Assembly: GCF_014356525.2 (NCBI RefSeq)
Contig: NC_052505.1
Location: 50,595,994 to 50,659,993, forward strand
Direction: 5' to 3'
Length of the DNA: 64,000 nt
Origin: Nilaparvata lugens
Taxonomy: Eukaryota > Arthropoda > Insecta > Hemiptera > Delphacidae
Made by a program: the position numbers and the translations under genes. Below the pieces are notes generated by a model. That model made no database searches. It saw nothing but the letters and a program-made list of their open reading frames with translations, and had not been told where the DNA came from. Shown here piece by piece: positions 54,300-64,000 of the stretch. Every line of letters begins with the position of its first letter. Position 1 is the first letter of the stretch.

Positions 54300-56180
54300 A
54301 TGTTTATATTGACTGTACTAGAATTGTACTACGAAATTAAAGAATTGAAGAAACTCTACATTGTAGAGTTTTTGCTATTAGGCTTAGTGAATCAAGTCAC
54401 ACATTCATACAACACGATTGTCAATCCTCCAATGAGTTCAAGGTCGATTCATAAAAATCTTAGAAAGTTCGTTTAGAACGATTGAGAAAACTCATTGATG
54501 ACTAGTTTGCTATGATGAACTTGGAGATTCTTATTCAAATTCCGGTATTATAATTATCAATACTATTACTCAATTTTTAATAATAATTATAATTTTTTTA
54601 TATTGTTTTGATTACTATTTTTTATGATTATTCTGATTCAATGCTTTGTTTCTGCAAGTATTCACAAGAGAAATCTTCATTAAAAGGATCGATATCAATA
54701 GTATTGTTTCCACAGCACGATCTTGAGAAGAATCTTGAGCCAGTTCTTGATAATGCGTCATGGAAAGTTTATGAAATCATTATTGCGAGTAGTATGGCAT
54801 GCCGACAGTCGACAGCTTGTGCCTCCAATGTAACTTGTAACTCGAAAGTGTGGAAAGTAGAGTAGGCGGCGAGAAACTTGTTGCAAGTGATCCCGAGCAA
54901 ATTTACAACAAGATACTTCTGGGAGCAACTCAAAACCCTCAAACCCTTTCGTCGAATGATTCCGTGTTTCTGCGGCACCATTTTGCCAACTCAATTAATC
55001 TAGTTTCACAATTAATCATTGTGAATAGTCTTGAGTCTCAGTATGAATTCAACCCACCGAAATGCTTTCATTGTTACAGCTATTGTCAATCTTAGTTGGA
55101 CGGGTAAGGGCCGTATGCAACACTTTGGAGAATTATCAACTGTTGGTGTAAACTAAGGATTTTACACGTTATAATAAAAAGTTTATCTTGATGTGAACCT
55201 AGATTAACGTTAAACTTAGATTATATTTCTCAAGAACCTTCCAGTTTCCACTGAGTCTCATCTGATGTACTTTCTATCTTTCATCTATCTGTACGTTGAA
55301 TGAACATTATGAACATCTTATTATTTACTATAGTAGTTACCCAGCTCAGAAGATAATATTTCCATAGAACGAGTATATTGTCTATTACAGTAGTCTATTT
55401 GATCATAAAAAAAGATTCAGTCTATCATATTACGTTCAGTACCATCTATTTTCCATGTTCTACATTTATCACAGTCCATGATTTTCATCGATTTGACCTA
55501 ATTCCGATTATATAGTATTTACACTGGATTAATAATAACATATTTATCTCTGCTAGATTATAAATCATTTCCTATTCATTATTTCAAGGATCTGTAGAAA
55601 TAATGATTCATTTTCACGGTCCCCTACGATGATGAGCTGTTTTATAATTAGTGCACTCCCACATTGTCAAAATAGAGAGTAGTCTGTGATAACAAGAAAA
55701 CAGATTAGAACGCATATTTATAAAGTAATTGGAATTGCAAATGAGGATGAAGATTGTCAGCGCCTTTCTTGACAACAATATACTGATTTCACGCCATCTT
55801 GACTATTGGAGACTTGGAGATGACGGCAGAGACGTGGCAATAAATTGCGTTGTCTTTTACATGCTATTTTTAAACAATTCCTTGTCACTTAATTATTTTT
55901 TTCTTCAGTCTTGGAAACGAGAAAGCTTCAACTGACATTGTTATATAACAATATATCGTATAATTTCATTGAAATTTTCAGTCCATGAAATATCAAACAA
56001 GTTTTGTGATATAGCATTTCATCCTTGTTATTCTCCCTTCTCCGCATCATGAATGAATACGAAAATCATATTAGCTCATTCTGAGAACTGGCAATTTCCC
56101 TCAAATTTGAGAATAAACGAAACGTAGTCTTTGCTATTCAGTCCTCCAATTGTTATAATCGAGACTGGAAATCAGGGTCA
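54300..56180. other. AT-rich stretch, no gene recognised
   Basis: Only short open frames. The segment 54700-55095 has slightly higher complexity and open frames on both strands, but no protein family is recognised. Confidence 0.4.
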
Positions 56181-56196
56181 GTGATTAAACCTCTCA

Positions 56197-56384
56197 TAAG
56201 CCGGTCGCTTTGGTATATTGGTCTGGGGATAATAACCTGCAGGCTGCTAGCAACGTCTGGTTTGTGGGTTCGAGTCCCAGCCGGTTTTATGGACGTTTGA
56301 TAATATCATCAAAACAGCCGCACTCTTTCCATTAATAACGCACAAGCAAAAGCTTTTGTGGGCCAGAAGCATCGTCCGCAATAA
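56197..56384 (+). mobile_element. tRNA-derived SINE with perfect 11 bp target-site duplication
   Basis: A 188 bp unit flanked by TAAACCTCTCA on both sides (56186-56196 and 56385-56395). The 5' half is tRNA-like: AAGCCGG can pair with CCGGTTT as an acceptor stem, and GTTCGAGTCCC is a B-box match in a TGGG(TTCGAGT)CCCA stem-loop. TGGTATATTGG is a weak A box, and the insert between them suggests a long variable arm. The 3' half is unrelated (AACAGCCGCACTCTTTCC, AAGCAAAAGCTTTTGTGG) and ends in a short AATAA. It would be transcribed by RNA polymerase III and mobilised by a LINE. Confidence 0.8.
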
Positions 56385-56399
56385 TAAACCTCTCACAAA

Positions 56400-56830
56400 A
56401 CTTTCAAATTAGTTCATGAATGGTTTTTTATAGGTTAACTAGATTTGTGCTCAATTTTCACTCAATTCTAATTTACTTTTGTATCATTTCTCAAGACCTA
56501 TGAATACTTTTTATTTCATTCCTTCTACATTTCTTAATTTCATGTTCTTGTATTTTCTGAAGATTTTGGTTAATCTGTCTTGGTTTTGAGGCCTAGTCAT
56601 GTTTCAATCCTGTTCAGGAAATCCATTTTGAAATATTATTGTTTTTGGCCAAATTTTCAGTCCATATTCAGCTGTAGAGAGCTGTAGATTTGATTAGTCA
56701 TCAGTTTAGAGTAATGTGTGATCTTTTTATCCTTAATGAAAATGTGTGGAACTGCATTCCTATTTTATGTAGGTCCAATCTCGCACTCAGTTTTTATTCA
56801 TTCGGATATCAGCATGGACATAACCCATAG
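56400..56830. other. Spacer, nothing recognised
   Basis: AT-rich, no open frame of interest. Confidence 0.35.
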
Positions 56831-56989
56831 ACAAACTATTTTGATACTGTCATACATCAACAGCTAGGGCTAAAATTTGATGAAAACCGTATTAATCTTG
56901 AAGATAATTCATCGTTATCTGTTACTAAGCAATCAATAACCGATATTGATAAAGTTTGTGAATGTCTTCAATTACTTGATTGGAATGAT

Positions 56990-57889
56990 GTGTATCAGAT
57001 AGAAGATGTAAATTCAAGTTATGAGAGATTTCATTCTATTCTAACGGACCTAGTTAATAAATGCTCTAAAACTATAAATTCTAATAATAGACTTACAAAA
57101 GCTAAGATCATAAGTCCGTGGATTACCACAGACCTTTTACGTAAAATAGAAAGGAGAAGGAAATTATACAAATTATTAAAAAAAAGACCTTATGATACAC
57201 CCCTAAGAGACCATTATAATACTTATTATGACAATCTAAAAAATGAAATTGATTCTACAAAGAGAAACTTCTATTCAAAGTGTATTCGTATTGCTGATGG
57301 AGATCCGGCCAGACAGTGGAGAGTAATCAACAGCTTAACTGGTGAAAGCCGTAATCAAATTTTTGATAAGGTGGAATTGGAGGACGGTACTATTGAGTGC
57401 GACCCCCAAAATGTAGCCAACAAAGTTAATCGTTATCTAATCAATGTTGTTCAGCCCGATTGCAATACACCTTCTTCTGTCTGCCTTGGTCTTTATCATC
57501 AGTGCCGTTCCTTTTTCATAGAACCAACTACAGATAATGAAATCTTAAAAGTTATCTCTAATCTTAAAAATAAGAAATCATCCGGCTTTGATAAATTTAA
57601 TGTTCTACTAATAAAAAGAATTGCCTTATATATTGCACCCGTACTGACCCATATTTTTAACTTAAGCTTCAGTAAAGGAGTTTTCCCAGAAATGTTAAAG
57701 ATGAGTGTCGTAATACCAATTTTCAAAAAGAAAAATTCAATAAAATTAAATAACATCAGACCTATTAGCTTGCTTTCCGTTTTCTCAAAAATCCTAGAAA
57801 AGCTTATGATAAATAGATTAGTAACTTACCTAAATAAAATAATTTTTCTCCCAAAAGCAGTTCGGCTTCCAAAAAGGAAAATCGACTGA
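56990..57889 (+). pseudogene. LINE linker and reverse transcriptase fingers
   Basis: 299 open codons. IISPWITTDLLRKIERRRK is the linker, followed by KNKKSSGFDKFNVLLIKR, FPEMLKMSVVIPIFKKK and IRPISLLSVFSKILEKLM, the RT finger motifs. The frame then shifts; FPKSSSAF-like text is garbled after IFLPKAV. The Met at 56990 is internal, since similarity starts earlier. Part of the element at 56835-59060. Confidence 0.75.
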
Positions 57890-57894
57890 AGATG

Positions 57895-59040
57895 CCCATT
57901 TAAATTTCTCAAATCTAGTTTACAATAGTTTGAATAATAGCAATAAAACACCGGTCTCTATATAGATTTCACAAAAGCATTCGATTTAATTAATCATGAA
58001 ATTCTATTTTAAAGCTTGAGGCGGCCGGAGTCAGGGGAGTGGCGCTGCGGTGGTTCCGCAGTTTTCTGAGTAACAGGGAACAGCAGGTGGGTTGGCGCTG
58101 AGGGCTGCCTCAGTAGCCCCCTTCCCGTCCACCGTCGGCGTCCCCCAGGGCTCCGTTTCCTCAGCTATTTTATTCATTATCTTTATTAATGATCTCTTAA
58201 ATATAAAGTTCAATGGAATAATAAAGCCTTTGCAGATGACATTGCTTTCTTGTACTCCCATAAAAGCAAGAAGTTATAAAAAATATATAGTAGCTGATTT
58301 GAGTATCCTGAGAGAATGGTGCAGTAAAAATAAAATGATAGTTAACGTATCTAAGACAAAATACATAAACTTCGACTATAGAGCTGTAGACTTTTCCGCC
58401 TCAATCCTATATCATTCTCAAGGGGTACTCGAGAAGACTGCAGCTGCGAAGAAATTGAAAGAGTTGACTCTTTTAAATATTTAGGACTAACATTTGATGA
58501 AAAAATGTCTTGGAAAAACACACTTCAGATTTTACATGGTGACATTAGAAGATCAATAAGGAATTCTATTATCTCAGAAATTTATGTGATCAAACTCTGA
58601 TGAAATCATTATATTATGCTTTGATTCATTCTCGGCTCCAGTACGGTTTGATATGTTGGGGTGGAACATTCAAAACTTTCATAAATAGATTGCGAATATC
58701 ACAAAATCATATTATTAGATTAATATTACATAAAAGAAAAAGAGAAAGCTCTTTCCCTTATATTGCAATTTGAAAATCATGCCTATTCAAAATCTTTATA
58801 TTTTAAGGTTCTAAAAAAGTTTTATTTAATAAGTGGAAATTGTGGAATTGAAAACCTGTATTACAATATGAGAAGTAATGATAGGATTCTGTACCGTACC
58901 CCTAAAGTTAAAAATGTATTTTTAGAAATTCTTGTTGTGTTTATAGGGCCCTATTTATTTAATAATTACCACTTAATATTAAAATATGTGCTTCTTACAC
59001 TAAATATTGTAAAAAACTCATACATTGGCTATTTGAATTG
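57895..59040 (+). pseudogene. LINE reverse transcriptase palm to C-terminus, broken, with GC-rich patch
   Basis: Motif A is seen as DFTKAFDLINHE at about 57965-58000. The GC-rich patch encodes LEAAGVRGVALRWFRSFLSN and then, after a shift, VGVPQGSV (motif B). FINDLL follows in AT-rich DNA, and motif C (FADDIAF-like, about 58230) is frameshifted. Thumb and C-terminal pieces (LREWCSKNKMIV, LQYGLICWGG) follow in different frames. The last open part is 58763-59041. Non-functional. Confidence 0.7.
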
Positions 59041-59059
59041 AATGATACATCGACCTTGA

Positions 59060-59920
59060 GAACTGTATTGAGATAACTTATCCGTTTATATGCTATTCTG
59101 TTCTATTATCTTATGTTTATATATTACCTACTTTGTTTACTTTGTTGATATTAACTGATTATAATATTGCAAATCCTAATAATGATCATATATCCATGGT
59201 GTATTAGACAAGATTTTACACGCTGCAGGTAGTACTGACGACTATTCAAGTTTATTATGCTAGACTAGACTCAAACTATTGTTGTTTATAAATTTAATAT
59301 TATGTATTACACACTGATCACAATAACTGGATAACGTGATCAGTTAATTTCCAAGATTCTGTTTGTGTTTTTACTATGTCTCTCAAGAAGGAAATAAATT
59401 CATTTATTATTCTTTTGATACTGTCATACATCAACAGCTAAAGCTAAACATTATTATTTCAAGAATCCTCTTCAATCATGAATTTGAACGATTCTCTTGT
59501 ATAAAATTTTCTAGAAGAACGCAATGTGCTGATTGTGTTTTCAATCGCAGAGCACAGTACTGTTATTCACAGTCCTATCGAGCTGACGAAAACACTCCTG
59601 TGCTTATTTTGCCTCCGTTATTGAGTTGAGAAAAACAACCCCCAGCGCTGGATTGAAATTCAAGCACACTCTAGCGAGTATTGACAAAAGCAGGAGGACT
59701 GTCCTCCAATTCACTTTGAGTTCTTAAACTTTCTCCTTCAACGCTCCAGAGCCTTGAACTCGCAGTTTTTGCTATTACTGCTATGTCATTAGCAAAACTC
59801 CTGACATCTTCTTCGCTATTTATAACATAGAATTATTATGAATTAAAATGGAAAACTCATAATCAACATGTTCTTGTAATTCAAAGTGCTCAATACAGAG
59901 GAATTGAGAATACAATCAGA
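59060..59920. other. Spacer with a short repeat of LINE 5' sequence
   Basis: 59412-59448 repeats 36 or so bases of 56837-56874 (GATACTGTCATACATCAACA and flanks). The rest has no recognised feature. An open frame at 59363-59629 has a Cys-containing tail (CADCVFNRRAQYC) but no family I can name. Confidence 0.4.
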
Positions 59921-59922
59921 TC

Positions 59923-60176
59923 ATCTAGGAGAGCTTCCAGAACATCAAAATTAGTGGAATAATAAGACAATATATATTTTTCTACTAGAATATATTGGAA
60001 CAAAACATGAGTTTCAATGATCATGGAATGAATTCATGTGCATATTATTATCTAGGAGAGCTTCCAGAACATCAAAATTAGTGGAATAATAAGACAATAT
60101 ATATTTTTCTACTAGAATATATTGGAACAAAACATGAGTTTCAATGATCATGGAATGAATTCATGTGCATATTATT
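59923..60176 (+). repeat. Perfect 127 bp tandem duplication
   Basis: 59923-60049 and 60050-60176 are identical as far as I can read, starting ATCTAGGAGAGCTTCCAGAA and ending TGTGCATATTATT. No differences means a very recent event or an assembly artefact. Confidence 0.9.
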
Positions 60177-61100
60177 GATTGTGATTATCAATTTGAGTAT
60201 ATCAATCAATTAGTTTACATACTGATTTACAGTCAGCGGCTCATAGAGAAAGAATGTAGTGATGGATTACTAGTAGCTAGTACTTTTTGTTAGGATTCTT
60301 TTAATCTATTTCCAACCTGACAGCTATTTGGTTGACGGACAGAAAATTGGTAAAAATTGTCGCGAAGAGGCTTATCATAGACGGGAAAAGTAGAGACAGA
60401 CGAATAAATAGGTTGGTTAATAAACAGTATCTTCACTCTATAGTAGAGACGACACGCTACTGGCTAGGAATATTAATTACGCCACTCTCCATCAATTTCC
60501 ATTGAAAAAGATAATTTAAGATAAGTAACTTTATGAGAACTACTAGCTGTCAATAATTTTCTGTCTCAACTTTCCATGTTCATAAGGTGCTATATTATGG
60601 CACTATCTATATTACTATCTATTTCATTATGGAACAACTAATTCTACAACAAAACAAAAATTATAAAATTTTACTGTATGATAATAATTTTTTATGTAAC
60701 ATTTTTTTACTGTATGATAATAATTTCAAATATCAAATATTCAATCTTTCAATTCTATATAAATTGAACTAAGGACTTCTACTACTGAAAATTGGATTTT
60801 TGAAATAATATCATTCAGTTATAATATATAATAATAAAGTAGTAATAATACAGCAGTAAAAATAATGTAGTTAAATATTTTTATGTAACATTTTTTTACT
60901 GTATGATAATCATTTCAAATATCAAATATTCAACCTTACCTAACCTAACCAAAAAATTATTATCATAGGTACAGTAAAATGTTATAATTTTTGTTAGACG
61001 TCTTTGAATACAATACAGTGTTCAAAACATTTGATAACATTTGTTCTGTCAATTTCACTATTATATCTCCTCTAATAATAATATAATATAATTCATCTAT
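60177..61100. other. AT-rich spacer with a 57 bp direct repeat
   Basis: 60691-60748 and 60880-60936 share TTTATGTAACATTTTTTTAC and then TGTATGATAAT(A/C)ATTTC with one or two differences. A CCTAACCTAACC motif lies at 60935-60950. No gene is recognised. Confidence 0.5.
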
Positions 61101-61101
61101 A

Positions 61102-61158
<57 letters not shown>
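61102..61158 (+). repeat. (TA)n microsatellite
   Basis: About 28 uninterrupted TA units, followed by AAATATAAATA-type decay. Open frames rich in Tyr and Ile across it are artefacts. Confidence 0.9.
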
Positions 61159-61159
<1 letters not shown>

Positions 61160-61162
<3 letters not shown>

Positions 61163-61911
61163 TAAATATTTATAATATATATAGGGTGATTCATAATTAT
61201 GGTAAAATATTTTAATACGTGATAGTAGAGGTGAAAATAAGAAAAAAAGTTCATATAAACGCTTCATTAGCGAGCTATACAGAGTGAAAGATTTCGCCCG
61301 GAATTCAGTTCCTCTGGTGAAATACACCGATGCTGAATTGTTTGGGGACTAGTTTTTGAAAAACTTATGCTGGATTCATATGGAAAAATATCTGAAAAAT
61401 TGAATAAAACTAGTCTGGAAGCTGTAGTGTGAGTAGTTGAAATATGCAAAAAATTTAAGTAGAAAAACACAGACTTCTACGTTTGATGCCCAATAACTTT
61501 CTTTAATGACCAGTAAACAAATATTTTTTCGCAATAAAAATTGTAGAGAATTTAATTCTGAAAAGAATTATGTAAGCTGTGTAAACTAAATTCAAATAAA
61601 AGTTGAATAAAATGTATTCTTATGTAGTACATTACACCATAAAAATGTGCTGTTTTATGAGGAGAGAACTAATAACTCATAGGTTGTAGCTGATTGCAAA
61701 TAAAATATTATTTTTTATAAAAAGTTTTTCTTATATGAAAGTAGCATATCTAAATGAAATTAAACTTATACCAAAAGACTAGTTAGATTATGCCATTTTA
61801 AGCCTGGGAGGAAGCTCAAACAGAAGTAGATGATCTATATATATATTAGATTTATAGTCCGGTAGATTTTTAGTTCTGCGAGAACTAAAAAGAAGATCTA
61901 TATATATATAT
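61160..61911. other. AT-rich spacer upstream of LTR element
   Basis: AGATCTATATATATAT occurs twice (about 61832 and 61893) around a TAGTTCTGCGAGAACTA hairpin. No gene is recognised. Confidence 0.4.
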
Positions 61912-62537
61912 TGTAATAGAACTACATAATTTTTATTATTTGCCATGAATTTTCACAATGAATAGATAAATTGTTGACGACGGTGAAAATTCATGACAAG
62001 TGAAATTATGGAAAAAATGAGAGGCTCTACGCAGTCGGTGGTAAGGACGGGACCTGGAAACATCTACAGCAGATCAACCAGCCCGACTTCTCCCTACTGA
62101 GAGGGTCTCCCATTTGGGTAGAGTGAGTGCCAAATTAATTATATTATTTTTATCTGAGGGTATATCTTGTCAATATTATTTGAAATCATTGTTATCTTTT
62201 GAAAATAATTCTTTTTAAATTATCAATAAATATTATATTATTCATTCTATATTTAATTATTTTACAATTAAAACCTTTCTCATGAGATAAAGAGTAAGAT
62301 CCAAATTTAACCTCTCGTTAGCCAAGCGATATTTACCCCTCATTTATTTGATCAGTACATCTTATTATCAATTATAATATAACAGCATTATCTTTTATTA
62401 ATTTCTGTATCCAACTCCTAGAGAGTTAGGACCTGTAATTCTTGTTCAATACAATCAATATTAATTATTTTGTTACAAATTTTAAATTACATCATAAATC
62501 AAATTAGTTCAACCAACAATTAATCAATTCCATTACA
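61912..62537 (+). repeat. Candidate 5' long terminal repeat
   Basis: It starts TGTAAT and ends ATTACA, a short perfect inverted terminus of the TG...CA type, and is immediately followed by TGG. Its length is 626 bp. A GC-richer segment (about 62015-62120, GCTCTACGCAGTCGGTGG) and AATAAA signals (for example 62225) are inside. The 3' LTR is outside the window, so the ends are not confirmed. Confidence 0.55.
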
Positions 62538-62552
62538 TGGTGTTGGGCGTCG
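62538..62552 (+). other. Candidate tRNA primer-binding site
   Basis: TGGTGTTGGGCGTCG directly follows the putative LTR end. A primer-binding site begins TGG because tRNAs end CCA. I cannot say which tRNA it would pair with. Confidence 0.45.
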
Positions 62553-62729
62553 TTCTCATGAGAAAGAGTTTATTAATTGACAAGATTAGCCTTCAAATTA
62601 TCTATTGACATTTTCATTTCAGGTCATTATCATAATTATTATATTCTGTGTTTGATCTCGTATAATTATGTCCTCTATTCTCTCAACGTACAGGGTAAAT
62701 ATCATAATTGTTATTATTGTTATATTGAG

Positions 62730-64000
62730 ATGAGTAGCTCTAGTTCTAGTGACTCTGAACAATCACCTAGGTAGTGAATTCGAGGTTTCATTATTACGTT
62801 CACCTATTGATTTAAAAGTAAAATCTCTGGATAAATCAGAATTATTAGAGCTAGGCAAACAGTTAGGTATTCACATCCCTCAATCTGTTTGCATTGAATA
62901 CTTGAGATTCGCTGTTAACTTGGCAAAAAAGTTTGTATTTATGTGGACCAGGATTCAGGAGCTAGAGATGCTCTAAGTCGATTACTTAAGTTAGGGTCCC
63001 TGTCTCAACGCGATCGTATTATCTTCCCTATGCTAGCCGATTACGAGCGAATAGTAGGCAAGCTAGGCAGAAATCAAGAACCCATCTACGACACAGTAGC
63101 TCCCGATAACTTAGCAAAAATCCCAATTCCAGAAAATAATATGGCAGGGAATGATAAAATACCCTTTGCGAAACCCGAAAGCTATGGGGGTACAAAGAGT
63201 GAAGACTTCAACGAGTGGTTGAAAACCTTCAATAGGGCAGCAAAAATAAATAAGTGGGATGAGGATGATAAAATCTTGTATTTACCCCTCTACCTCAAGA
63301 AAACAGCATTGGCAATTTTCGACATATTTTCGGATAAAAATGAGAACGCGACATTTCTTGATGCAGTAGGCCACTTAAAAAGTAAACTTGTAGACCTGTT
63401 CATGAAGAGACAACCAGACAAAAACTCGAAAACAGAAACAAATTACAACAGAAACATACACAGAATACACAGCAGATATAATAAAACTTTCTCACATTCT
63501 TGAGCCTCAAATGTCAGAGAAAAGAACAGTAGGATATGTTTTGAGAGGCTTAGACGTAGGAGCATTGCAACATGTTGCTTTCATGGACAATGCATCAGTT
63601 GAAGATTTAGAGAAAAATCTCGCCAAATATGAAAGATCTCGCTTCCTTCTAGACAAAAAGTTATGAATGCATAATGCTTCAATCGAACAGCCTGTCCAAA
63701 AAAAAAAAATGTAGTAGATACTTTAGAAAAGAAATTGAACGATCTGAGTATTGTTGTGAAAAATTTGAGTAGAAATGTAGGTCAATCACAAAATCCCAAT
63801 CCTAATAGACAGTTTGGAAATAGGAGTGGAAACTTTTCCCCACACGAAACAAATCAGAACAACTTCCAAAGACAACCTTATTCAAACAATAATAATTACA
63901 ATGATCGCGACAGAAACACACAATCACATAATCCTAATCCTAATAGACAGTTTGGAAATAGGAGCGGAAACGTCTTCCCACACGAAACAAATCAGAACAA
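62730..64000 (+). pseudogene. gag-like coding region of the LTR element, frameshifted and partial
   Basis: It opens with a Ser-rich start (MSSSSSSDSEQSP), then a segment with LDKSELLELGKQLGI, then the retrotransposon gag core from 62943: PFAKPESYGGTKSEDFNEWL, FNRAAKINKWDEDDKILYLP and LKKTALAIF. This is the pattern of Ty3/gypsy gag proteins. Frame changes occur at about 62780, 62945 and 63440, and a stop at 63664. After it, a coiled-coil-like stretch (NVVDTLEKKLNDLSIVVKNL) leads to an Asn/Arg-rich tail with repeats. No zinc knuckle is seen before the window ends. The lesions suggest a dead copy, or sequence errors. Confidence 0.6.
63783..64000 (+). repeat. Coding tandem repeat in gag tail (146 bp period)
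   Basis: The units at 63783-63858 and 63929-64000 both encode NPNPNRQFGNRSGN followed by PHETNQN, separated by an Asn-rich spacer. At DNA level they share AATCCTAATAGACAGTTTGG and AGGAG(T/C)GGAAAC. The period is a little under 50 codons. The array may continue past the window. Confidence 0.75.

Larger units (their letters stand above)
56835..59060 (+). mobile_element. Decayed LINE (APE-type group), 5'-truncated
   Basis: Coding similarity starts at about 56835 (DTVIHQQLGLKFDEN) with the endonuclease already missing. It runs through linker, fingers, palm and C-terminal parts to about 59040. It is related to the LINE at 48849: both have a PWITT linker, LLKK(R/Q)P and a Y-x-x-R/N spacing. Many frameshifts and stops are present. 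A GC-rich patch at about 58015-58165 interrupts the otherwise AT-rich sequence but stays in RT order. Confidence 0.75.
61912..64000 (+). mobile_element. LTR retrotransposon, 5' part (runs off the window)
   Basis: A candidate 5' LTR (61912-62537) is followed directly by a TGG-type primer-binding-site candidate and then, at about 62730, a gag-like coding region with Ty3/gypsy-type features. Protease, reverse transcriptase and the 3' LTR would lie beyond 64000. The class is inferred from gag only. Confidence 0.6.

Noticed and set aside
56197..56290. A genuine tRNA gene
   Set aside because: B box and acceptor-like pairing exist, but the D arm and A box are poor, the T stem has a mismatch, and the unit with its tail is flanked by a target-site duplication, so a SINE fits better.
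59363..59629. Cys-containing 88-codon frame as a zinc-binding protein
   Set aside because: Only a single CxxC...C-like spacing, no family match, and the start overlaps a short repeat of LINE sequence.
1..64000. CRISPR arrays, operons, bacterial promoters or phage genes
   Set aside because: The window is clearly eukaryotic. None of the direct repeats has the regular spacer pattern of a CRISPR array.

Overview
The window looks like nuclear DNA of an insect, most likely a hemipteran and possibly a delphacid planthopper. It is AT-rich and intron- or intergene-like, with no long host open reading frame. It carries arthropod-type LINEs, a tRNA-derived SINE, Tc1/mariner-like transposase relics and many short inverted-repeat elements. 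The planthopper guess rests on my recognising several dispersed repeat families, for example the repeats at 32846-34092 and 33111-33919; it was not checked by any search. I could not support a single complete host gene. One CpG- and G-rich block (about 41030-41350), followed by a short ATG exon with a good splice donor (41743-41768), is the only place that hints at the 5' end of a host gene.

Layout. 1-5285: mostly unique AT-rich DNA. 5286-12082: a short inverted-repeat element and its flank, present twice (about 5.4-9.6 kb and 10.6-12.1 kb). The first copy carries about 2.9 kb of extra nested repeats. 12.7-13.3 kb: small inverted-repeat elements. 13.5-18.9 kb: a decayed Tc1/mariner-type transposase gene on the minus strand, split in two by a 4.6 kb tandem array of PIF/Harbinger-like elements flanked by TTA. 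19.2-24.3 kb: nested MITEs, a fold-back element made from a second transposase, tandem repeats and Helitron-like repeats. 25.2-31.4 kb: a decayed RTE-like LINE (plus strand) cut by a nearly intact Jockey/CR1-type LINE (minus strand). 31.8-32.0 kb: a minisatellite. 32.8-35.0 kb: three copies of a dispersed repeat with another element nested inside. 36.2-36.5 kb: a pyrimidine-only low-complexity tract. 39.8-40.5 kb: another Helitron-like copy. 45.0-45.9 kb: a large TG/CG array at the broken edge of a transposable element. 48.6-52.8 kb: a fold-back element with a 5'-truncated LINE inserted in one arm. 53.0-54.3 kb: a second fold-back element. 56.2 kb: a SINE with perfect target-site duplications. 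56.8-59.1 kb: a LINE with a GC-rich patch in its reverse transcriptase. 61.9-64.0 kb: the 5' LTR, primer-binding-site candidate and gag-like region of an LTR retrotransposon that runs off the window.

The identifiable coding sequences belong to mobile elements: endonuclease and reverse transcriptase of three or more LINEs, two DNA-transposon transposases, and an LTR-element gag. All are frameshifted or truncated to some degree. The value of the window is its stratigraphy: several insertions can be ordered in time because an empty copy of the same repeat is present elsewhere in the window, which also fixes element ends and target-site duplications.
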